Shown: one piece after another, positions 1 through 8,389 of the stretch
Layout of the letters: each line of letters begins with the position of its first letter
Numbering within the stretch: position 1 is the first letter of the stretch
NCBI RefSeq assembly: GCF_900142755.1
Contig: NZ_FRCA01000003.1
Coordinates: 395,496-459,495, forward strand
DNA: 64,000 nt
Reading direction: 5' to 3'
DNA from: Halomonas cupida
GTDB taxonomy: Bacteria; Pseudomonadota; Gammaproteobacteria; Pseudomonadales; Halomonadaceae
Position numbers and translations under genes: made by a program
The notes under the pieces: generated by a model
The model's input: the letters and a program-made list of their open reading frames with translations, nothing else
Databases searched by the model: none
What the model was told of the DNA's origin: nothing

Positions 1-1
1 C

Positions 2-1435
2 GGTGCCGATCCGCGGCGTGATCGCCCATCCCAGTTCGCGGCGATTCGTACCGATGCGGATTTCAACGAAATCGGTGAACCGCTGGAGCTGTTCTGTAAA
101 CCGGCGGATGACGCGCTGCCTCACCCCATGGCTTGCCTTATCACCGGTATCACACCGCAACAGGCTCGTCGCAAGGGGCTACCGGAAGCCGAATTTGCCG
201 GTGCCATCTTCGATGAGATGAGCGTGCCGGGGACCTGTTCGCTGGGCTACAACAGTCTGCGTTTCGATGATGAAGTCAGTCGCCACCTGTTCTATCGTAA
301 CCTCATCGATCCTTATGCTCGGGAATGGCAGAACGGTAATTCGCGCTGGGATCTGATCGATGTCGTGCGCGCCTTTCATGCCCTGCGTCCGGAGGGCATC
401 GAGTGGCCGAAGCGAGAGGACGGTGCAACGAGCTTCCGTCTCGAGGACTTGACCGCAGCCAATGGGATCGAACATGTCGGGGCTCATGACGCGCTGGCCG
501 ATGTGCGTGCCACCATTGCCCTCGCAAGGCTGCTGCGTGAAAGGAATGCCAACCTGTTCGACTACCTGCTGACGCTGCGCAACAAGCGCCAGGTGGCTTC
601 GCGGCTGGACCTGGTTCAGCGTAGGCCGGTATTGCATATTTCACGTCGCTACCCGGCCAGTCGTGGATGTAGTGCTCTGGTGTTGCCGCTGGCGGAGCAT
701 CCTTCCAACCCCAATGGCGTCATCGTCTTTGACCTGTCGGTGGACCCCGGTGAGTTACTGGAGTTGTCGGCAGAGCAGGTGCGTCAGCGGGTCTTTGTCA
801 GCAACAATGATCTCGCTGAGGGTGCCAGCCGTATTCCGCTGAAGGTCATTCACGTCAACAAGAGCCCGGTGATTTTCCCGCCCAGTGCGCTCAAGGATGT
901 TTCCGGGGCGCGCCAGGGGGAGTACGGCGATATCGTCGAGCGACTCGAGCTGGACATGAACCTGTGTCGTGAACACTACCGGCGCCTGGCCAGTGATCCC
1001 GCCATCGCCGACAAGGTCCGTGAAGTATTCGCCGAAGCTCACCCCGAGCCCCCTCGGGATCCCGATCTGATGCTGTATTCCGGTGGTTTCTTCTCGCCGG
1101 CGGATCGTCAGCAGATGCAGCGCGTGCGCGAGACGTCCGCCTGGGATCTGGTCGATGCTCGTTTCGCCTTCCAGGACCCGCGCCTCGAGGAAATGCTGTT
1201 CCGATACCGGGCGCGCAGTTATCCCGACACCTTGACTGGGGAAGAGCAGGCACGCTGGGAGACTCAGCGCTGGGAGCGGATGAATGATTCGGCGATTTCC
1301 AGTCTGACGCTGAAGGATTTTGCCCGGGAGATCGAGCGCCTCAATCAGACATCATTGTCCGACCGGGATCGTCAGGTTCTCGAGGAGATGGTGATGTATG
1401 TGGAGTCGATCATGCCGCCTCAGGCATTTGGTTAG
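2..1435 (+). CDS. sbcB: Exodeoxyribonuclease I (5' end outside window)
   Basis: This is a 3'-5' exonuclease specific for single-stranded DNA, acting in recombination and mismatch repair. The frame is open from base 2, before the first in-window ATG, and the residues there (PRRDRPSQFA, then a TDADFNEIG stretch) fit the N-terminal exonuclease domain of the family. The start therefore lies upstream of the window. A DEDD-type exonuclease core is visible (HDALADV near the end of the catalytic domain), followed by the SH3-like and helical C-terminal regions. About 477 residues are present, close to the full family length of about 475. It ends in TAG and is followed by a strong terminator hairpin. 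Confidence 0.93.
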   Translation, partial: GADPRRDRPSQFAAIRTDADFNEIGEPLELFCKPADDALPHPMACLITGITPQQARRKGLPEAEFAGAIFDEMSVPGTCSLGYNSLRFDDEVSRHLFYRNLIDPYAREWQNGNSRWDLIDVVRAFHALRPEGIEWPKREDGATSFRLEDLTAANGIEHVGAHDALADVRATIALARLLRERNANLFDYLLTLRNKRQVASRLDLVQRRPVLHISRRYPASRGCSALVLPLAEHPSNPNGVIVFDLSVDPGELLELSAEQVRQRVFVSNNDLAEGASRIPLKVIHVNKSPVIFPPSALKDVSGARQGEYGDIVERLELDMNLCREHYRRLASDPAIADKVREVFAEAHPEPPRDPDLMLYSGGFFSPADRQQMQRVRETSAWDLVDARFAFQDPRLEEMLFRYRARSYPDTLTGEEQARWETQRWERMNDSAISSLTLKDFAREIERLNQTSLSDRDRQVLEEMVMYVESIMPPQAFG

Positions 1436-1483
1436 GGCTCTGCCCGGCAGGCAACCCTATTGACTTGCAGCGTTCTGCAAATG

Positions 1484-1509
1484 AGAAGCCCGGCGGATGC
1501 CGGGCTTCT
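1484..1509 (+). terminator. Rho-independent-like hairpin after sbcB
   Basis: Perfect 11-bp stem (AGAAGCCCGGC, GGAT loop, GCCGGGCTTCT) starting about 50 bases past the sbcB stop. The T-run after it is weak. It lies between convergent genes, so it may serve both. Just beyond, the 14-mer GAGCCCTCAGCGAG occurs twice (about 1519-1558). Confidence 0.7.
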
Positions 1510-1576
1510 ACGTTGTGGGAGCCCTCAGCGAGGGGGGAAATGAGGAGCCCTCAGCGAGAGCGGGAACAGGAGGTCC

Positions 1577-4513
1577 TCAGGGAGATGTGGGACTCGGTGC
1601 CTGCTTGAGGTTGGCCGCAGGAATCTCCGAACGGGGAGCGCTGCTCTCCACATCGGCATTACTGTCACCGGGCAGGACCGTGAGGTCAGCCTTGATGTTG
1701 GCGATGTTGCTGGGAGTTGCTCCTGGATCGAAGGCCACATCGACCACGTCATGACCCAGCAGGTCGCCCCAGATCGTGGACAGGTCATCGGCACTGACTT
1801 CGAGGGCGGCGGCGGCAAGCCGCTGGCGATGATTGAACATCAGGTCACCCCAGGACAATGCTCCCCACAGGCGAGAGGTACGAGCCGAGAGGCTGGTATC
1901 ACGCACCAGCAGCTCATCGTGCACCGCCTGGCGCCAGGCCGCGAGATCCTCTTCCTCGAGGTTGGACAGCATCTGCGGAACGCCGTTGAGGAAGGCGTCG
2001 ATGTACTGCCGGAGCTCAGCACTGGAGGTGCTGGGTGACTGTACCAGCATGCTGATACCCGGTGCATAGAGCAGCGGAGAATAGCCGGCATTGACCACGT
2101 AGCCAAGTTGCTGTTCGGTACGCAGGCGCTGGTAGAAAGGTGTCTCCAACAACTTGCCGAGCACCGCCAGCTTCGCCTGGGTGGGGACGGACTGGTCGGC
2201 CCCCTGCATATATCGCAACAGGATGGACTCCTCTCGCGTTGACTCCGGCGTCAGCGACGGCAGGTCATTGGCGTCCAGCACCACCAGGTCAGGAATATCA
2301 CCCGCACTCAGTTGAGGTTGCAGCTTGTCGAGCACCTGTTGGGCCTCGTCACGAGCGAGCTCCTCGCCGAGATTGCCCACCACCAGGGCCTGGACATGCA
2401 ACTGACTCAGGAAGTCGTCGCGGTAGGCGCGGAGGTCGTCGAGGCTGATATCGTCAAGGGCTTCCAGCAGCGCCGGGGTGGACCACTGTGGCCGAATCAG
2501 GGCCTCGGACAGCGTGCGTTGTGCCTGGTGATACAGGGGGTCCTGAGGTGCATTGCGCCACTCTCGGGACAGGCCGTAGCGCACACGCTCCAGGTTGGCT
2601 TCATCGATCTCGCCATTGAGCAGTTGATCAACCACTTCCTGCATGACCAGTGACTGGCGGTCACGCCAGCCGGTGAAGGACAGCGTCATCCCTCGTGAAT
2701 GGGCATAGGCGGTATAGCTCTGCCCCGCCAGGCGTGCAGCGTATAGTCGCGCATTGAGGCTGTCATTGAGCCAGCCCGCCAGTAGCTGGGTCATTGCCGA
2801 CTCGCGGGCCGACTGGCTTGCTTCCGGGTGTTGCAGGCTGATGCGCCAGGAGACCTGAGGGGTGTCGAACTCGCTGTCGGCCTTGTACCAGACATCTGCC
2901 TGTGGGCTATCGAGCAGTACGGCAGGAATCTCCTGGTGCGGGTCGAGCAGGGTCAGGTCTGCGGCGATGAAGGGGTTGGGGTCCGGAAGCGACAGCCCGG
3001 TCAGTGCCTTGGCTTCTCCCACGTCGGCAGGCACTTCTCGCCAGGCCGTGTCGTAATACTGCGTACGTTGTTCGCTCTCGACCTCCGGGCCGCTGTACAG
3101 ACGCAACAGGTGCTCGGGCCGCAATGCATCCAGCCAGTGATCAATTTCGCCCCGATCCAGGCCATCCATGCGGTAGCCCGCCTGATTGACGTCCTTGAGC
3201 GGATAGTAGGCGAGACTCATGGACAGACGCATGGCTTCATCCAGCGGGTTGCCGTGCTGCTGGAACTGGAAGGCCTGGTGGGCCAGGCTGGCCTGTTCCT
3301 CATAGCGTGCTTCGCTGACGCCATGCTGGCGGATCTGCTCGATGGCGGCAAACAGGCTCGCCTGGATACGATCGATATGTTCTGCACCTTCTGGTGTCAG
3401 GCTGACATCGACGGTAAACAGGGCATGCTGGCCGTCACCACGAGTAGTGCCGGCGGACAGGCCGTCGGCCCACCCCTGCTTGCGCAGTTGGCTGAGCAGG
3501 CTGCCCGGGCCTTCGTGCCCCAGCAGGTTGGCAATGTAGCTATCCGGCTTGGTGCGGTAGCTGAGAATCGGATCATCAACCGGGAACATGAAGCTGATAT
3601 GGCGACTGTCACGCAACGACTGGACTTCTGCTGCCAGCGGCAGGCGATCAGCATCCACCAGCGGGGTGGTGATTCTTTCGCGCTCCAGATCGCGGTTGGG
3701 GACGTCCACGAAGTCTTCGGTGACCATCCGGGTCAATTGATCCAGTGGTAGTGGGGCAACCACGGAGAGGTGCATTACGCCGGCGCCATAATGCTGTTGG
3801 TAGAACTGCATGACCCGGTCGCGCAGGCTCGGCTCGTCCTCTGAGCGGTCGGCCAGGGTCTCGGTGCTGCCCACGGAAAAGCCAACGGTCGGATTTTCCG
3901 GATTGAGCATCGCGTCGAGTACTTCATCCTGTCGACGGGCATCATCGCGCAGTCGTGCCTGGTACTCGGAGTTGACGACGGTGCGTTCGCTACCCAGTTG
4001 GTCAGCGTTGAACAGTGGGTCGATAAAGAAATGACTGAAGCGATCCAGAGCGCCTTCCAGGGCGTCGGGCTCGACGTCGAAGAAGTAGTTGGTATCCCGC
4101 GATGCCGTGAAGGCATTGTGGCTCCCGCCATGACGACTGATATACCCCTGATAGGCATCAGGCTCCGGCCAGGCGTCGGTGCCCAGGAACAGCATGTGCT
4201 CAAGCAGGTGGGCTAGTCCCTGTAGGTCGCCGGGGTCCTGAGAGCTGCCGACAGCTACATTCATCGAAGCGGCGGCCTTGTCGGCCTCGGGGTCGCTGAC
4301 CAGCAGGACCTTGAGACCGTTATCGAGCGTCAGGACACGATAGTCGCGCTGATCATGGGGGCTGACGACTGGCGTAACGACCCTTGCCACCTCGTCGGGC
4401 ACTGACTCCGTGGCGGCTTCGGCGGCAAGAGTGCTGGCAGCCTGAAGGGGCAGTGTGAGAGCACATAGAGTGACAAGCAGCATTGAGCTGCGCCTGCGTG
4501 GGGTACTGGCCAT
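1577..4513 (-). CDS. Periplasmic M16 family zinc metallopeptidase (pitrilysin/protease III-like)
   Basis: An insulinase-type zinc protease, probably periplasmic, degrading peptides or small proteins. The inverted zinc motif HLLEH is at residues 102-106 and the third ligand is probably E183, 77 residues later as in E. coli protease III. The 978-residue length fits the four-domain clamshell enzymes. An arginine-rich N-terminus followed by a hydrophobic segment ending near TLAAEA is a signal peptide. The start at 4513 was chosen because AGGAG lies five bases upstream. A second in-frame ATG at 4516 is only two bases from it. The start overlaps the TGA of the upstream SRAP gene, so translation is probably coupled. 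The exact substrate is unknown. Confidence 0.9.
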   Translation of the reverse strand: MASTPRRRSSMLLVTLCALTLPLQAASTLAAEAATESVPDEVARVVTPVVSPHDQRDYRVLTLDNGLKVLLVSDPEADKAAASMNVAVGSSQDPGDLQGLAHLLEHMLFLGTDAWPEPDAYQGYISRHGGSHNAFTASRDTNYFFDVEPDALEGALDRFSHFFIDPLFNADQLGSERTVVNSEYQARLRDDARRQDEVLDAMLNPENPTVGFSVGSTETLADRSEDEPSLRDRVMQFYQQHYGAGVMHLSVVAPLPLDQLTRMVTEDFVDVPNRDLERERITTPLVDADRLPLAAEVQSLRDSRHISFMFPVDDPILSYRTKPDSYIANLLGHEGPGSLLSQLRKQGWADGLSAGTTRGDGQHALFTVDVSLTPEGAEHIDRIQASLFAAIEQIRQHGVSEARYEEQASLAHQAFQFQQHGNPLDEAMRLSMSLAYYPLKDVNQAGYRMDGLDRGEIDHWLDALRPEHLLRLYSGPEVESEQRTQYYDTAWREVPADVGEAKALTGLSLPDPNPFIAADLTLLDPHQEIPAVLLDSPQADVWYKADSEFDTPQVSWRISLQHPEASQSARESAMTQLLAGWLNDSLNARLYAARLAGQSYTAYAHSRGMTLSFTGWRDRQSLVMQEVVDQLLNGEIDEANLERVRYGLSREWRNAPQDPLYHQAQRTLSEALIRPQWSTPALLEALDDISLDDLRAYRDDFLSQLHVQALVVGNLGEELARDEAQQVLDKLQPQLSAGDIPDLVVLDANDLPSLTPESTREESILLRYMQGADQSVPTQAKLAVLGKLLETPFYQRLRTEQQLGYVVNAGYSPLLYAPGISMLVQSPSTSSAELRQYIDAFLNGVPQMLSNLEEEDLAAWRQAVHDELLVRDTSLSARTSRLWGALSWGDLMFNHRQRLAAAALEVSADDLSTIWGDLLGHDVVDVAFDPGATPSNIANIKADLTVLPGDSNADVESSAPRSEIPAANLKQAPSPTSP

Positions 4514-5199
4514 CATATCTCCTGTTCGGGCTTGTGGCGCCGCATGATTCCGATGGGATGGGCGCATGATGGATCCTGTTCACGTGGATTGTTCACACGT
4601 CTAGATACCGGAAAGGCGCCCAACAGTTCCCCATTTGCTGGCTTGAGCAGGTTGTTGATGATGTCCTCAGGGGTCTGAGGGTCAAGCCAGAGATGGGAAT
4701 CCTCGGGTCGGATAAGGGCCGGCAGGCGGTCCGATAATGGCTCGAGGAACGTTGGGCTGGGTACGGTGATGAGCGCAAAGGAGTCGTTGTAATCGGTCAG
4801 GGTGGTGTGAAAGCGGCACCAGATGCCCGCCAGCAGCATTGGTGACCGGTCAGCTCGGGTAATCAGGTGTGGCTGCTTGTAGCCCGGCCTCGGCTGCCAG
4901 GCATAGATGCCCGCGGCAGGGACCAGACAACGCCGCGAGCGGATGGCGTCGCTGAACATTCGCCGCTGCGAGAGGCCTTCGGCGCGGGCGCAATGGGGAG
5001 CGTGGTCGAGGACTTTCAGCCACGGTGGAGTCAAGCCCCAGAAGGCATCGCCCAGGGTCGGGCGAGCGGCCTCGAGGCGTATCACCGAAAGCGGTCGACG
5101 CGGTGCCATATTGACACCGCTGATGATGCTGGTGGGGACGTAGAGGTCGGGAACCGCCTGCTCGATACAGGCAGGGGGGATGTACAGTCGACCTGTCAT
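4513..5199 (-). CDS. SRAP (YedK/HMCES) family protein lacking all catalytic residues
   Basis: The fold family is SRAP, which shields abasic sites in single-stranded DNA by crosslinking through Cys2. Family blocks align well with E. coli YedK: MTGR for MCGR, ARAE...RRMF for ARVE...SRMF, PAAGIYAW for ADGWFEW, and LSDRLP for IHDRRP. However, Cys2 is Thr2, the YedK Asn75 position is Cys70, the Glu105 position is Ala100 and the His160 position is Ser156. The protein therefore cannot form the usual thiazolidine crosslink and is probably a pseudoenzyme, perhaps still binding DNA. The length (228 residues) matches active members. It is the first gene of a two-gene unit with the M16 protease (overlapping stop and start). 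Confidence 0.85.
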   Translation of the reverse strand: MTGRLYIPPACIEQAVPDLYVPTSIISGVNMAPRRPLSVIRLEAARPTLGDAFWGLTPPWLKVLDHAPHCARAEGLSQRRMFSDAIRSRRCLVPAAGIYAWQPRPGYKQPHLITRADRSPMLLAGIWCRFHTTLTDYNDSFALITVPSPTFLEPLSDRLPALIRPEDSHLWLDPQTPEDIINNLLKPANGELLGAFPVSRRVNNPREQDPSCAHPIGIMRRHKPEQEI

Positions 5200-5469
5200 G
5201 AAATCTCCGGCCAGGAAGCACCCGGCGTCGTGTGTCCACAGTCAGGACAACAGCAATGGGCAGAACGGCATTTACCTTGTGCTGGCGGCCGTCTGGGGTA
5301 TTCTGTCGAAAACACTGTTCGATTAATGTATCCTGAAGTGCAAACGTAAGGAAGCACTGACCAATTATACAGGTGAAACGGCGTTTTTCGTTGCGATCAT
5401 GCTGTATCAGGTCAAGACTTTCAGGTATCAACCCTTGTCGCCATCCGGCGTTACTGTGAGAGGAAAGCG

Positions 5470-6090
5470 ATGGCTCGTCCCAGACAGCATGCCCCTGAAG
5501 AGCTTCACGCTCAGGTGATGGCGGCCTGCGATGCCTGGCTGAGTGAGCAGCCGGTACATGCGCTGTCGTTGCGCTCTCTGGCGCGTGAGGTGGGTTGTGC
5601 GCCGAGTACGCTACTCAAACTCTACGGCAGCTTCAATAACCTGCTTCAGCACGTCAATATCGAGAGTCTGGCCAGCCTGCGTGCGGTGATCGAGCCGCTG
5701 CTGGCGGATACCACTCCGCCCGAGGAGCGGCTACGCGCTCTGGCCATGGGCTATTGGAGCTTTGCTCGCGACGCGGCTCATCGCTGGGAGCTGCTGTTCG
5801 ATTATCCACTGGCCCAGGAAGGTGAGCTGGACCGTCGCCAGTCCGATATGATCGAGGCGCTGTTCTCCCGGGTAGAGGCAGCACTGAAGGAATATCAGCC
5901 GCGGCTGGGGGACTTGGAAGCGCGGCGCCTGGCACGCACCCTGTGGGGCAGTGTGCATGGACTGGTACAGCTGGGGTTGAACGACCGTCTGGGATACTGG
6001 CAGGGGGGCGCCTTCGGGGCGGATGAGCTCCTTGAGCAACTGCTGTGCACCACTCTGGCTGGCCTTGAGAGGATGCCACAGGATCCGTGA
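5470..6090 (+). CDS. TetR/AcrR family transcriptional regulator
   Basis: A 206-residue one-component repressor. The N-terminal helix-turn-helix lies at about residues 30-55 (ALSLRSLAREVGCAPSTLLK, then YGSFNNLL), followed by an all-helical ligand-binding/dimer domain of the WHG type (YWSFARDAAHRWELLF; WGSVHGLVQL). AGGAAAGCG precedes the ATG. The stop overlaps the GTG start of the acyltransferase gene (GTGA), so the two are one operon. The regulator may sense an acyl or lipid-related ligand, which is an inference from context only. Confidence 0.88.
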   Translation: MARPRQHAPEELHAQVMAACDAWLSEQPVHALSLRSLAREVGCAPSTLLKLYGSFNNLLQHVNIESLASLRAVIEPLLADTTPPEERLRALAMGYWSFARDAAHRWELLFDYPLAQEGELDRRQSDMIEALFSRVEAALKEYQPRLGDLEARRLARTLWGSVHGLVQLGLNDRLGYWQGGAFGADELLEQLLCTTLAGLERMPQDP

Positions 6091-6806
6091 ACTCACTCTT
6101 TATCTGGGGCGTCGGCACATTACTGGTCGTAGCCTATATCTGGCACTTCACTAGACAGCCTGCCTGGCACATTCGCGGCCTGGTCTACGCGCTGATTCAC
6201 GTCATGTACCGGCTGCGCTTTCTGGGCCGGAGCAATATTCCCTCTCGTGGCCCTGCGCTTGTGGTGTGCAACCATGTCAGCTTTGTTGATGCGCTGGTGA
6301 TGGGGGGAGGTAGCCCTCGACCGCTACGCTTCCTGATGGACAAGCCGATCTACGAGTCGAAACGTCTCAATTGGTTGTTTCGCATGGTCGGTGCGATTCC
6401 CGTGGAGTCCGATCGCAGCGACCCGGGCAACGTGCGCCGTGCGTTGGATGAAGTGAGCCGAGCACTGCGCAATGGCGATATCGTGATGTTGTTCCCGGAA
6501 GGGCGGCTGACGCCGGATGGTGAGACACATACGTTCCGTCGGGGTCTGGACCTGATTCTCCGGCGTGATCCGGTACCGGTCATTCCTGCCGCGCTGTCGG
6601 GGCTGTGGGGATCCTGGACATCACATGCTCATGGCCGGGCGCTGAGTCGCTGGCCTCGTCGCTTCCGTGCCCGGGTGGCGCTGTACTTCGGTGAGCCGAT
6701 AGCGCCGGGCCAGGCAACCCGGCAGTTGCTTGAACAGCAGGTGCTTGAACTCAAGCGGCAAGCGGATGAGTGGGGAGACAATCACCCATCAGAGTCGGAA
6801 AGCTAG
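6087..6806 (+). CDS. 1-acyl-sn-glycerol-3-phosphate acyltransferase family protein (PlsC-like)
   Basis: A membrane-associated acyltransferase that probably transfers an acyl group to lysophosphatidic acid or a related glycerolipid. The catalytic HX4D motif is N62-H63...D68 (NHVSFVD). The second block FPEGRLT is at residues 136-142. An N-terminal hydrophobic segment (residues 4-20) anchors it. The GTG start overlaps the TGA of the tetR gene. The 239-residue length fits the PlsC superfamily. Being a second, regulator-linked acyltransferase rather than an obvious housekeeping plsC, its substrate is uncertain. Confidence 0.85.
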   Translation: MNSLFIWGVGTLLVVAYIWHFTRQPAWHIRGLVYALIHVMYRLRFLGRSNIPSRGPALVVCNHVSFVDALVMGGGSPRPLRFLMDKPIYESKRLNWLFRMVGAIPVESDRSDPGNVRRALDEVSRALRNGDIVMLFPEGRLTPDGETHTFRRGLDLILRRDPVPVIPAALSGLWGSWTSHAHGRALSRWPRRFRARVALYFGEPIAPGQATRQLLEQQVLELKRQADEWGDNHPSESES

Positions 6807-6857
6807 AGGCTGGTCCAGGTGTTCTGACTCTGGTGTTCTGACTCAGGTGTGCTGGCT

Positions 6858-7032
6858 TATTGACCCGACATGCTTTCATGTTGGGTTAATGGCGGCACAG
6901 GGACGTGCCGCCGTCGGCCATCAGGCCGACGCGAGACCGCACCACACCAGCAGATTCGCGCATCTGCGCCAGTGTGGTGCGGACGACAATCAAATCGATC
7001 AGGAAGAGCTATTTGATTGCCATGTCAATAGT
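6858..7032 (+). repeat. 175-bp multi-hairpin intergenic repeat, copy 1
   Basis: A compound repeat built of nested palindromes: GACCCGACATG...CATGTTGGGTT, GGCGGCAC...GTGCCGCC, GTCGGCC...GGCCGAC, a long arm CCGCACCACAC...GTGTGGTGCGG, and AATCAAAT...ATTTGATT. A second copy of equal length, with about ten mismatches counted by eye, lies at 35489-35663 in the opposite orientation. Both copies sit between convergent gene ends. Its last bases overlap the stop codon of the downstream minus-strand gene. Confidence 0.85.
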
Positions 7033-8314
7033 TTGTCTCGTTGACCCGGCGGCGCGCCGCCGGCCAGCAACATACCGAGGTGATCAGGTTATCGCGCACA
7101 TCGAGAATCTCCATGCGGATATTGCCGATCTGCAGGCAGGCCTGGCCATCCGGGAAGGACTCCAGGTATTCCAGAATCAATCCATTGAGGGTCTTGGGAC
7201 CGTCGGTAGGCAGTTGCCAGCCCAGTGACTTATTGATGTCGCGGACACTGGCAGTGCCGTCAATGACATGGCTGCCATCGGCCTGAGGCAACATGTCCTG
7301 TTCGAGGTCGGTGACATCGGTAGTGAACTCACCGACAATCTCCTCGAGGATATCCTCCAGCGTCACCAGGCCTTCCACATCCCCGTACTCATCGACCACG
7401 ATACCGATGCGTCGCTTCTGCTTCTGGAAGTTGAGCAATTGGGTATGCAGCGGCGTGGACTCGGGAATGAAGTAAGGTTCCCTGGCCTCCTGCACGATCG
7501 CCGCCTTGGTGACTTCGTCGCGGGACAGGAAGCGAGCCGCGTTGCGCAGGTGGAGCATGCCGATGATGCTGTTGATGTCGCCCTTGTAGACCGGCAGTCG
7601 AGTGTGCTGGCTGGTGCGAATCTGCGCCAGGATATCCTCCAGGTCATCATCCAGGTCGATGCCCACAACCTCGTGTCGCGGAACCATGATGTCGTTGACG
7701 GTGACATTCTCGAGATCAAGGATCGACAGCAACATGGCCTGGTGGCGGCGCGGTATCAGGGTGCCGGCCTCATGCACGACGGTGCGCAACTCATCACGGG
7801 TCAGATTGTCACCACCGCCTTCGATACTCTTCACGCCCGTCAGTCGAAGCAGGCCGTTGGAGACGATATTGACGATCCAGACCAGCGGATAGAGCAGCTT
7901 CAGCAGCGGCTCCAGAATCATCGACGCCGGGTAGGCGATGCGCTCCGGTTTGATGGCCGCAAAGGTCTTGGGCGTCACCTCGGCGAAGATCAGTACCACG
8001 ATGGTCAACAGTGCCGTGGCGATGGCTGGACCACTGACTTCACCAAAGAAATGGATGGCGATGATAGTGGCAATGGATGCCGCAAGGTTGTTGACGAAGT
8101 TGTTGCCGATGAGAATAACGCCGATCAGCCGATCTGGCCGTGTCAGCAGGCGCAGAACACGCTGGGCGTTACGTTGGCCACTATTGGCTTGATGGCTGAG
8201 CCGATACCGATTGATCGACATCATGCCGGTTTCGGAACTGGAAAAGAAAGCCGAGAGGGCGATGAGCAGGAACAGCAGGCCAAAAAGTGTTCCTACGGGG
8301 AAGTCGTCGCTCAA
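7025..8314 (-). CDS. CorC/HlyC (CNNM/DUF21) family membrane protein with CBS domains
   Basis: An inner-membrane protein of the YfjD/CorB type, linked in other bacteria to Mg2+ or Co2+ efflux and tolerance. The N-terminal DUF21 domain (about residues 1-190) has several membrane segments starting with LFGLLFLLIALSAFFSSSE. A CBS pair follows (about 210-330; MVPRHEVVGIDLDDDLEDIL and VVDEYGDVEGLVTLEDILEE), then a C-terminal CorC/HlyC transporter-associated domain (about 345-420). It is 429 residues, normal for the family. The last few codons, including the stop, lie inside the 175-bp repeat. Next to ypjD/ffh this is a conserved gammaproteobacterial position. Confidence 0.92.
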   Translation of the reverse strand: MSDDFPVGTLFGLLFLLIALSAFFSSSETGMMSINRYRLSHQANSGQRNAQRVLRLLTRPDRLIGVILIGNNFVNNLAASIATIIAIHFFGEVSGPAIATALLTIVVLIFAEVTPKTFAAIKPERIAYPASMILEPLLKLLYPLVWIVNIVSNGLLRLTGVKSIEGGGDNLTRDELRTVVHEAGTLIPRRHQAMLLSILDLENVTVNDIMVPRHEVVGIDLDDDLEDILAQIRTSQHTRLPVYKGDINSIIGMLHLRNAARFLSRDEVTKAAIVQEAREPYFIPESTPLHTQLLNFQKQKRRIGIVVDEYGDVEGLVTLEDILEEIVGEFTTDVTDLEQDMLPQADGSHVIDGTASVRDINKSLGWQLPTDGPKTLNGLILEYLESFPDGQACLQIGNIRMEILDVRDNLITSVCCWPAARRRVNETNY

Positions 8315-8389
8315 GTCTTTGAATCCTGGGTCACGGGTAAGCGTCGAGTTTCATGGTCGCGAACCGGGTGTGTCAAGCTGATCGGCGGG

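Noticed and set aside
6905..7228. Similar short peptides encoded by both copies of the 175-bp repeat (PPSAIRPTR... TTPAD)
   Set aside because: Similarity is explained by nucleotide identity of the palindromic repeat; mismatches are not biased to synonymous positions and no start or ribosome site is shared.
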